From: Gamarada debralockiae
Lineage: Eukaryota; Ascomycota; Leotiomycetes; Helotiales; Hyphodiscaceae
Direction of reading: 5' to 3'
DNA: 54,191 nt
NCBI GenBank assembly: GCA_002803225.1
Contig: NXFV01000190.1
Location: 1-54,191 of the forward strand
Within the stretch, counting starts at the first letter, position 1; each line of letters begins with the position of its first letter. The notes beneath the pieces were generated by a model. It made no database searches. It had not been told where the DNA came from and worked only from the letters and a program-made list of their open reading frames with translations. The position numbers and the translations under genes are program-made. Of this stretch, positions 1 through 9,345 are shown piece by piece.

Positions 1-1355
1 TACCCGTGGAAGTCTAAGAAGTGGCTGCTCCCTTTTGTATTGGTACGTTAATAGATGGTAGTTTGCAAAAGTCCCTAGTACACCTTGATATCACGTGATT
101 GTTCACCTTGGTATGTCTGCTTCCCATAAGCTCTGCTTCTGTCCCTTTGGTGTACAGTGTTGATGAGTCAGGAATACGTGAACGCCCCGAGCTTCGATTT
201 TGTCTGAGTCAGTCAGAGGTGTATTTACGTAGTCAATCTGCATTTTGTCGTCGTCTTCGATTTCGTTGTGATTTTATATGTCGTTGTTTACTTTCTCCTG
301 GACGTCACACTTTGCATCTACCGCTGGACCGCTGGTTTCCTAGAGGGAATTTCCTGGAATTGGCGATATTTCAATTCAAGCTTGTCCCTGAGGATGCTTG
401 AAATGGCTCGGTATAACTCCGTGTGGTTCTCTCCTCCTTGTTCTCAACGTCGTTGCGAGTGGGATCATTGGGTAGGACTGGGGTTTTATAGCTGACTGGA
501 CCTAGTATTGACTTCGCACTAGGGCAACGCGTCAACTTCCGTTGGTCGAAATGGGTTGGAATGATTTGGAAGAGCGATCTTTGATAGAGTAAATTCTGAA
601 TCGTTCAAATCAGTTGAACGATTGAGGGAGGCGGATCGCGGGTTGTAGATAGAGACATTTTGAAGTGTTCAAATTGAATGAAAGATTCGGACTTGCGAGT
701 ACTAGCATCTGTCATATAGGGATTTTCCAATCGTGGTTGAACGACTGAGATATGCCGGATAGTGAAGCGGCACTTTAAATCGTTCAAATTGATTGAATGA
801 TAAGAGACTTTCAAGGACTCTGGCCTCTGGGAATGGCCATTTTCAATCGTTCAAATTGATTGAACGATTTAGAGGCGGATAGTTGGTTACTGAATTGGGG
901 TCGTTGGGTCTTTCAAATACCGTAGCTCATAATAAGTAGGAAAATTGGCTTTTTGAAAATTGGGAACGGATTCTCAATCGTTCAATCAGTTTGGGCGATT
1001 GAGACCACCGGATATGGGATTGACACTTTATGTCTTGGACCTTGGACTGCTATAACTGTGTAGTTGTGACAAATGAAGACCGTCATCAACGCTTATGTCT
1101 GTAAAACGAGTTCCTCATCGCCACCCATCCAGGAGATTCGACAGTAGAATTTACTAGTCTCCTTCTAAATACTCCATCTTGCACAGTCCTCGATCACAGC
1201 ACATTTTCCGGCATCCGGTGCGTGCTCCCCAGTCGGTGCACATGTATGACGATCGAACTGTAAACCTCCATCGAGCGGGATGATTTGAGGATTCCATGGG
1301 TGATGGAGACATAAGATACATGGTTGGAAATCCGGTTAATTCCGAGTAGCCCGTT
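1..1355. other. Gene-free left flank
   Basis: No coding region is supported here. Open frames are short, lack family motifs and are not joined by convincing splice sites. The stretch contains the palindromic repeat array at 539-1000, listed separately. The remainder is unique-looking sequence without recognisable elements. Confidence 0.6.
539..1000. repeat. Tandem array of ~65-bp units, each with a 25-bp palindrome
   Basis: Each unit carries a 25-bp block made of arm AATCGTTCAA, a 5-nt spacer and arm TTGAACGATT. Perfect copies are at 599-623 and 845-869. Degenerate copies start near 540, 663, 727, 778 and 976. Spacings are 59, 64, 64, 51, 67 and 131 bases, close to multiples of 65. Several copies are followed by a GGCGGAT or CCGGATA tract. 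This is seen directly. Whether it is a decayed satellite, a hairpin-forming element or a protein-binding array is unknown. Confidence 0.75.
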
Positions 1356-2953
1356 CTAAAGAGCTATCAATTGAGCGCGAGCTGCTCCATAGTCCTGGTC
1401 GGTCTTTGCAGCATCCTCCTCATCCGGAGCAACGACTTCGATCACTGCACCATCATCAACGTCATCGTACATGTTGTTTTCGCTCTCATCACTATCAATC
1501 TGTTCGTTTTCTCCGATATCGGAGGGCTCAATAGCGACATCTGTGCCATCCCATTTCAAGTCACCTAAGAGGGTGGGCTGCGCGGACTGCTTCGCTCGCT
1601 CTCTGACTTGTTCCACGGTGGGATTCTCGGCTGAGTTTCTCCATTTCGCAATAAAGTCGTCTCTGATGATTTTGGCTATGTAAGAAGTGTTCGACTTGCG
1701 CGCAATTTCGAACTTGGATAAGAAGGCTGCTGCGGTGGCTGGAACAGTCTGTGAGCGGGCGAGCTCAATCCATTGGGATGACTCGTGAACATTATTCGGC
1801 TTGACTAACCAGTCAGACATGTCTGGCAAGATATCCCCAGCGACTGCCTTGAGCGACTTTATAACCACACCAGCCTTCGAGCAAAAGGGTACCTGGAACT
1901 TCACAGACAAAATCTCGAGTATTGCAACCAAAGCTTCTTTGAACTCTTGCCATGCGGGCTCTAATCTGACCATTGTTCTCATATGCGACTTGCACACTTT
2001 GTCGTCGAAAGGGCGGACTCTATTATGAATTCCTTTAACCAAAGGAGGTTTACCTCGAGAAATATGCCTTGCTGGCCCGGGATGCGAAGGAAGCGAATAT
2101 CGCGCCAACGGAGGTACATATCGGTCCCAATGAAGGCACTTGGCAGGTATAAGCTTCCTGGTCTTGCGCCAGTGACTAACATAATCGCCCACATTACGTA
2201 ATGTTGCTTGATCCAGGATGCAGGGAGGGGGCTTTTCCTAGTCCGATAGTTAATCGAGAGACATATTACAGCCAGAGCCATGAGCTTACAGAATTGTCTG
2301 AAAGAGAATCCATAGTTCTGGCATTCCAAAGTATGGCTTGGAGTACGATTCAATGCCCAACTCGTACTTCTCGGCGATGTATTGGGTCGCAGCGGGTATC
2401 TTGACATTCCAGGGAAAATACACGTCCATGGCATAACTAAAATCCGATGTAAGTAAGGCTGATGAGCAGCTATGCTACGAGAACTTACTCGCTGAGGTAT
2501 CAAGTCGCCCACCACCACAAAGCTGATGCGCGTGCCATCAAGGCACCCATTTTGAATCGTTCACTCACTCTCCCCTTGTTGGTCTCGGGATTGCCTCCAA
2601 TGGCATGCAGGTACATCAAAACGTAGTCAACAATGTGGTTTCTGTCGAAGCAGTGAACCTCTAATGCCTCCTCTGTGATTGTTTGTGGGAGTTTGCCTTC
2701 GGCCACGAGGATGGCGCGCATTAGAATCAAAAACTCCTTCTTCACACTTTCACGTTGCTTGCGTTGCCCTGGACTGGTCCAGTCCCTCATGTGGATAGTC
2801 GCTGACGCTTTCAGGTGTTAGCATTTTCATCAAATAATCGAGTAACGCTATCTTACTGGCTACAACCGTCTCACGCAAGGCCTTGTCTTCTTGAAGTCTC
2901 TTGGCCAAGGCTTCCACGCCAACCTTCTGGCGTTTCGGTATGATGGAAGGCAT
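1356..2953 (-). pseudogene. Recombinase-like hypothetical gene with one in-frame TGA
   Basis: I do not firmly recognise this gene. A five-exon model on the minus strand (2953-2857, 2807-2489, 2436-2290, 2237-2054, 1988-1356) keeps phase throughout and gives 460 codons, but codon 135 (2502-2500) is TGA. The first three introns have good GTAAG donors and branch sites; the last (2053-1989) is weaker. The middle, with VTGARPGSLY followed by LRWRDIRFLR, resembles the G-x-RPG and WRD segments I associate with fungal DUF3435/Crypton-type tyrosine recombinases; this link is tentative. The C-terminus is acidic (DSDESENNMYDDVDD). No catalytic R-H-R-Y set could be placed. It may be a recently silenced copy of a mobile-element gene, or a live gene if an unseen intron skips the stop. 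Confidence 0.5.
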
Positions 2954-3480
2954 GGCGTAATATACTCGACAGTAAGGTAAGATATACGTGAGAGAAATGG
3001 TCGACTGAGCGTTTGTACGCGTCTGGAGTAATCGGGGCGAACGAGGTGAAGTTCGACATATATTTTGAGGTGGGGACGAAGCCTGGAGTGGTGGAGACTT
3101 GTCCGACAGAGGATACCGGAGTGTTGAAACCCTGAACGGTCGAAGATCTAGACGAGGAAGAGGATGCTAAGTGTGAGGAAGGTGGGCGTGATTGAAGGAT
3201 TAAGAACTAAAAACGACGTCGATGGCTAGACGTGTTGATATACCAGAGAGACTTCAGGACGAAGGGAGAAAGGAGTGGGTAAGATGTGGAAGATAGAAGG
3301 GATGGAGGAAGAACCTGAAGAGGAGTCAGTGACTAGACGCGTCGCGCTAGTGCGAACTCGTCGTTCAACTCAACAACGACATTGCACCCCCAACCTCAAC
3401 CTCAAAATCCCAATCTAAACACACAACAGACTTCCAACTTGATTTTCCAATCCAGGAAAAAGAACTTCTTTGAATCCACG
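2954..3480. other. Intergenic, between two divergent genes
   Basis: No gene is seen. A 62-aa frame reading minus from 3059 could be an extra upstream exon of the recombinase-like gene, but I found no good splice pair for it. The rest probably carries the two divergent promoters. Confidence 0.5.
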
Positions 3481-4596
3481 ATGGCACCCGCACTTAAACC
3501 ACTTTCAGAAAGTCAGGCCGCCATACTGGAGGCTTGGTACCTCTATAAGGAGGGAGATTATGACGTGAGAGATGAGAAGGCATGGAAATCGCATTTCTCC
3601 TGATACCAGTACTGACGCGATTAGATTGAGGAGATCGTTGAAGCCTTCCATGATAAGAAGAAGATAATAGCAGCCGATGACTGGACTCTTCTGATGAGAA
3701 TAACCGCAACGATACCGATGGCTTGCGAAGACGTTGAAACCAAAGAGGACAGAACACCGACCGAACTGCACTATGCAATTTCAAGAGTCATCAAAGACAA
3801 GCTTGGTGCGAGTTTGGAGAAGAATAGCTTCGAAAAGATTGCGGAGAAGATGGCAACGCTGGACTGTCAACAAGAAAGCCAAGCCGCAGAGTTTGTAGCC
3901 GCTGGATATACCCTTCAGTATGGCGAGATGTTTAGAATGGTCCACCCCACGATGGATAAGCAGGCATTCATGGCTGTCGTTGCCAAGGCTGTTTCGAGGG
4001 AAGTCAAAGCCAGTCAAGACGATCGCTCACCCGCCGCGATGGACGCCCTCATTCTGTACACAACCGGGTACCGCTTCTACGAGAATGTTCTTCACACCGA
4101 TTCGCTACAAGTCCTTCCCAACGGCGAGAGGGCTATCGAGCAGGCCAAAGGCAAGAAGGAGAGACAGACCAAGATCTACGCGGCCAGGGATAAGAAGAAG
4201 GCCGACAAGAAGGAAGCCGCTCGGAAGGAGAAGGAAGAACGTAATAAGCAGCGAGAAGCCGGAGCAAGAAGAATCTTAGAAGAGGTCAGCGACGACACCG
4301 AGACCGAGGAGGAAGTCACTGGGTTTCTTCGGGGATCAAGAAAGCGTCGAATTGAACGTGTCGTGGAAGATTCTGAGGACGATGACGGAAAGACCGAGGA
4401 TGAAGTCACTGGGCTCCTTGAGAAATCTAGAGATCATCAAATTGAACTGGTCGTGGAAGATTCTGAGGATGCCAGCGACGACACCGAGACCGAGAATAGA
4501 GTCATTGGGCTGCTTCAAGGATCTAGAAAGCGTCGAATTGAACGTGTCGTGGAAGATTCTGACGCTGTGGGACTTCTGGACTGGTCTGAGAGATGA
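3481..4596 (+). CDS. Charged hypothetical protein with three acidic tandem repeats
   Basis: Exons 3481-3564 and 3625-4596 join in phase across an intron with donor GTGAGA and branch TACTGAC, giving 351 aa. The first 200 residues (start MAPALKPLSESQAAILEAWY) have no family I recognise. A highly charged lysine/glutamate-rich helix follows at about 210-260. The C-terminal 90 residues are three tandem copies of a unit containing a glycine-leucine-leucine turn, a basic patch and I-E-R/L-VVEDSED. I-E-L-V-V followed by acidic residues and a serine resembles a SUMO-interacting motif; that reading is inference. No signal peptide or membrane segment is seen. The gene lies head-to-head with the recombinase-like gene. 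The start is well placed because the upstream sequence is not open. Confidence 0.75.
4291..4566 (+). repeat. Three in-frame ~90-bp coding repeats
   Basis: Copies begin at 4291, 4378 and 4477, with lengths of 87 and 99 bases, all multiples of three. Copies 1 and 3 share the stretch encoding RKRRIERVVEDS without a base change, while copy 2 has diverged. This suggests recent duplication or gene conversion inside the gene. Confidence 0.8.
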
Positions 4597-6126
4597 TTAA
4601 TTGGCTGGTAGCATGGCTTCATACCGCTGTACATCACAGAATTGTAGGAGGTTCAGATCGTCCATATTGATGTCTTCACTGAATAATGGTAATTTTTGCT
4701 GAGAGGTGACGTTGGAAATGCATAATTTAAGGTTTCGGGTGCATTGCGACAGTGTGAATCCGTTGGTGTGCTGCGCCCACAGCCAGAAGTTGCCACCGCC
4801 GTGGCGCTACCTAGCTAGGTCACACACGAGTTGGTATTGATGATGTATGTAACTATCTATGAAGGCGGTGAATAGGTGTAGAAAAGTCTTACCCTGGATC
4901 TATCTCACGACATGTTTCCTTTTCATCCTTTCCAACCAGGATGCCCCTATTCTAATCTCCAAACAAATCAATACGCAGGTGTAACTATAGCGCTAACGGG
5001 AAATAGTAAGCAGCATCCACTAATCTCACTGGCCGTTCTTAGAATCCCATGTTCGTTTATCTCAAAATCACACAACCCAAAAAAAGGCAAAAAATAATTG
5101 CCATACTCTTTACTGCCCCGAGCACCAAGGGACAAATTTTCGATTAGCAAGGTTCCAAACTTGATGAGGATTATATTACACCTACCTCGAACCCTCAACC
5201 TCAGTCTTACTGATCTGATATTAACCAGTAGGAGGACCGCGCGCTACCACTGCAAAAGCCGTTAGTAGCAACTAAAACGCATAGAACTCGAGGGAAACTA
5301 ACTTGCGCCAAGCACCCACGGCTTCACGTTAAAGCGTGAAGTTTGGCAGTAAATTTGGTAGCCATTTGACAAAAAGATCTTATTTTATTATATACGACTT
5401 CCATGCAAGAGCGGCTCTAAGCGATCAAAACTTCCTTCAGCTTCCCGACGCTAAGCGTGGGTTATGGCTGTGGCTAGTGCGGCTGGAGCGGCTAGAGAAC
5501 AATGTTTAAAATGATCAAAGGGAGATCCTTAACAGCCAACTACACATACATTAGAGCCAATCGTTGAATCAGAGTGAGCCATCGAAGGCCCCGGTGTGAC
5601 TTCTTTTCAAATTCTGAAAAGCCTAAACGGATTCAATATCTGATTTCCGGCATTGCTTAGAAGTGGTCAAGCGAAGTTCAAGGGCGCTTGCTTTTTTCTA
5701 TGACAGATTATGACTTTTCCAATACGGGAGATTCCTAAGTATCGCATAGTGACGATTCGAATTCGCTCTGATGCTATGGAATGCGTAGTACACTATTTCA
5801 ATCATCAGCCTTTGTTCAACTAATTCCTCAAAACATTTGAATCAATGACAAAATATCACGTGGCGATGAATCGAGTCACACCCCTGGTACTGGTATGTGT
5901 TGTTCCTCCGTCCGTGAAATCATGAAGTGGGAAAGAAGGCGACGCACATACGGTATGTCCCTTTCCAATGGTTTAGCCTATTAAACCAGAGATATATACC
6001 ACGGGCCCTCCTCCTGACCCCTGATCGTTCCTGCCATTTAGCGACCCACTAGCCGAGGATCCCCTTTCCTTATCAAAACCCCCAATCTCAAATTTTCCAT
6101 CCTCACTTCCATCAAGACAAGTCCCA
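4597..6126. other. Intergenic, 1.5 kb, no gene seen
   Basis: No frame with family motifs or splice logic was found. One hairpin-forming inverted repeat, CTTCACG/CGTGAAG, lies near 5322-5341. The last 100 bases are pyrimidine-rich and are the likely promoter and leader of the histidinol phosphatase gene. Confidence 0.5.
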
Positions 6127-7073
6127 ATGGCGTTCTCAATGCACAGTCACTCCGGACAATTCTGTCCGGGCCACGCCCAAGATCAGCTCGAAGAAGTCAT
6201 CCAGACTGCTATCTCCAAAGGAATGCAAACCTTCGGCCTAACCGAGCACATGCCCCGTGACAATGATAAAGATCGTTATCCCGAAGAAGTCCGTCCCTTT
6301 CCCTCTCAAATCTACCTATCTAACGAAATCAGAAATCACTTGCACCACTTAAACCCAGACACAAGAAATTTGTCGAAGAAGCGGTCAGACTACGCGCCAT
6401 ATACGCTGGGCAGATCAATCTCTTGATTGGATTCGAGGGGGAATGGATCCGTCCTTCGTACAAAGATCTAATCGAAGAATTGGCCTCGAATACTCATATC
6501 GATTATTTTATAGGTTCGGTACATCACGTTCACGAGATCCCTATTGATTACGACCGAGCGCTCTACATCAAAGCAAGGGATGTCGCTGGTGGGACCGATG
6601 AGATGTTGTTTGAGGATTATTTCGATTCGCAGTACGATATGTTGAAAGCGCTCAAGCCAAAGGTCGTGGGACATTTCGACTTGATCAGGTTGTTCAGTGA
6701 TGAGCGGGATCGGGATTTAAGGGAGATGGGGGGTGTTTGGGAGAAAGCTGTGAGGAATTTGAAGCTTATTGTGGAGCAAGGTGGATTGATGGAAATCAAT
6801 TCTAGTGGGTTGAGGAAGGGTCTGAAGGAGCCCTATCCAGGAAGGACTGTTTGTGAGGAGTACTTGAAGATGGGAGGCAAGTTGACGTTGAGCGATGACA
6901 GTCATGGGATTGCGCAGGTGGGAACTAATTTTGAGAAGGCGTTTGCGTATCTGGAGAGATTGGGGGTGAAGGAATTGTTTTTGTTGGAGAGCGATGGAGT
7001 CAAGGCTCAGGGTAAGAAGAGCGTTACTGTTCGCAGTGTGGCATTGGCAGAGGCCAAAGCAAGTTTTAAGTGA
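6127..7073 (+). CDS. HIS2: Histidinol-phosphatase, PHP family
   Basis: This enzyme removes phosphate from L-histidinol phosphate, the penultimate step of histidine synthesis. PHP metal-binding motifs are visible: HSHSGQFC near the N-terminus, LTEH, GFEGEWI, a GSVHHVHEIPIDYD block, VGHFDLIR and LSDDSHG near the end. The reading frame changes between the first part (to about 6288) and the rest. A 44-nt intron at 6289-6332, with the unusual donor GTCCGT, a good CTAAC branch and a CAG acceptor, restores a 300-aa protein (6127-6288 plus 6333-7073) and continues after YPEE, where fungal homologues are also continuous. A one-base frameshift is the alternative. Length fits the family. The upstream leader is pyrimidine-rich with no competing ATG close by. 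Confidence 0.9.
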
Positions 7074-7169
7074 TTAGACATTAGAATCAAAGTAGACCTA
7101 GACAGAATTCAACACTGATGATAGAGCACATCTCTCTTCCCTTCCTCATTCCTGACTCCCAGTGTCCGC

Positions 7170-7740
7170 CTAGATAATGACAACAGTTTTATTCCCCATA
7201 TCACCCTTCATATCCCCATTATAAAAATTTCCGGTATCATTACTGACCGAATCCTCAACGTCCGACTCGTCCGCTTCCCATGCAATCGTAACATTTACCA
7301 CGTTATCCCTATTTCCGGCAATATATAACTCAACCGTATTTCCATTACTACTTCTCGTTAAGTTGCTCCCCTTAACTTTCCCGTCCATCACACTAACATT
7401 AACCAGTTCCCTAGGTTGCACTTCGCTTTCGCCGTTGTCCTTTGTGACGTCCAGATCAACCTCTTCCTTCAGATTCCCTCCGAGCTGAGTACTAATCCGC
7501 CTTTAGATATTCTTAACCCAATTCGCAGCCGTAGTTTTATTACACGCAGTACCACAAGTCCCCTCAACCGATCTCGTGCAGCTCAGCCAATATTCTCGTC
7601 CCAAGATTCTTCGTGTTCCATCCTCTAGTAGCAATCTTAGTTGAATTAACCATATGCTTTTTCTCAAACGAATCTAACGTGCCATTATGTGTGGAATCGT
7701 CGCCCATGGCCATAGCGGCATTCTTAGCTTTTTTTATAAC
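7170..7740 (-). pseudogene. Decayed cysteine-containing coding fragment
   Basis: On the minus strand one frame reads through a convincing protein-like stretch, including LGREYWLSCTRSVEGTC and GTACNKTTAANWVKNI, then meets a TAA and continues as RRISTQLGGNLKEEVDLDV into an 83-codon open tail ending at 7170 that is rich in N-x-S/T sites. A second frame upstream (KNAAMAMGDD onwards) probably belongs to the same gene. The internal stop and frame change indicate decay, unless small introns remain unrecognised. Cysteines and N-glycosylation sites suggest a formerly secreted protein, but I recognise no family. Confidence 0.35.
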
Positions 7741-7758
7741 TTCGAACTACGCGTAATT

Positions 7759-8127
7759 TTATGTGTTGCTGACGATGGTGTTGGCGAATGAACTTGAGAT
7801 ATCGATTGCGATGCTATCTCGCGGTGGGAGACGATGGAGGTTTTGGGCTGGGAAATGAGACGAATGATTGGTTTCTGGGCGGTATTTGTGGTCGTAGTGG
7901 GTGTTGATGGGAAGGATGCTGTCGGGGCGATGCGACATGGTGGTGTGGTAGATGCGGTCTTCGAAGGCAGGGTAGGCGGGCCCGAAGACGGGGAAGGAGA
8001 GAATACGGAGGAACATCTTGTGGAGGATTTTGACTTGCAAGAGTTTCCATTTCGAGGCAGGGATCTGAGTGAGATGAAGAATATCGAAATAGTGGGAATG
8101 TGTGTTTTGTGTGGTGGAACCGGTCAT
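7759..8127 (-). CDS. Possible small ORF, unrecognised
   Basis: A 122-codon open frame begins MTGSTTQNTHSHYFDILHL. It has a plausible helical block (KWKLLQVKILHKMFLRIL) and no signal peptide or known motif. It lies directly upstream, on the same strand, of the decayed fragment at 7170-7740 and may be the 5' part of the same broken gene. A frame on the opposite strand is also open, so coding status is uncertain. Confidence 0.25.
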   Translation of the reverse strand: MTGSTTQNTHSHYFDILHLTQIPASKWKLLQVKILHKMFLRILSFPVFGPAYPAFEDRIYHTTMSHRPDSILPINTHYDHKYRPETNHSSHFPAQNLHRLPPRDSIAIDISSSFANTIVSNT

Positions 8128-9345
8128 GAAACCCTCAAGTCATCATTCTGATGTCACTCGACCAAGGACTTGCGTATGCTGTATTACCGGGAGATTCTTT
8201 TGTTGCACGTCGCAAGGAAATAAGATGACCCGAATTTTAGATCATTATTTTGTTCGAGATGGCTTGTTTCGTCCATGGCGAAGCAGCATGATATAACTCA
8301 AGCTGAATATGGTGACCGTTATGAACGAACTTAAAAGAATGATGCTGGGTCTCGATTGGGAGACTATACTTTGCTAGTACTAGCGCTTGCCCGCTGGTAG
8401 GTGTGACGTAAATGAAGCTGTAGATGCCTTAAGCATACCGCAACTCTAGGAAGCTTAGGTTCCGCTCAATGAACACTTTATGATGCTTTGGAGACAAGTC
8501 TGGAGATGCAAACCACAAAATTAATCTTCGTCTTTCTAGGAGGGTAGATTTGTGCACACGTTCTACAAAAAAACCGACACCACTTGATGATTGACGTTCG
8601 CTAGAACTGATAATACAAAACATATTAATGGAGACCTAGACAGGAAGGTGGATCGTGACAGTTGAGGTAGGTACAACCGAGCTGGTCTAATTGCACAGAA
8701 CTACTCAAATATACAGAGCATTCCCACTACTAGTGATAGACGACTGTTCATTGGTTACTCGAGCGAAAGTGTGACGGGGGCTTCATCATCATTCACGACA
8801 CCCAAAAAAAGTCTTCATCCGAGGGCTGAGAGCTAGGTAGAGAGAGATTGAATGGCCGGACCAGGGTCTCTGTCGCAATAATGAGACGGAGGCCTTCGGT
8901 TCTTTGTCAGTTCTTCAAGACAGCAACCATTACGCCAGCATCCTTGCCGAAGCGCGGTCCTCGGTCCAGGTGGGCGGCATTGCACCGAGGGTTATAACAC
9001 TCCCGAAAGAAGCTTCATTCCCAAGGTCTTTATCCGGCCACTGAACCGATGCTGGCCTGAACGAGGTCAAGTGCACCTGTGCGACAGTAGATGATTAACC
9101 GCGTGCAAGTCTAGTCCAAGCGCTTTCTTTTCAACAATTTCACGTACTGTTTAACTCTCTTTCCAAAGTGCTTTTCATCTTTCGATCACTCTACTCGTGA
9201 GCCTCAGGAAGCTTACTTGTCGGCGGACGTCAACTCGAAGAAGAGTCCAGACCTAGCGATGCGCCTCAGGCTTCACGTCGTTTTTTGGAACCATGGAACA
9301 TCAATGGGCCTAAAAAAGCATTCAGGTCTGCCAAGACAGACTCGC
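8128..9345. other. Intergenic, nothing recognised
   Basis: Frames are short and without motifs. No repeat was noticed before the first copy of the GTGCAACAAA array at 9346. Confidence 0.5.

Noticed and set aside
539..1000. CRISPR-like reading of the palindrome array
   Set aside because: Repeats are degenerate palindromes in a eukaryotic genome; linkers are not equal-length unique spacers and no cas genes exist.
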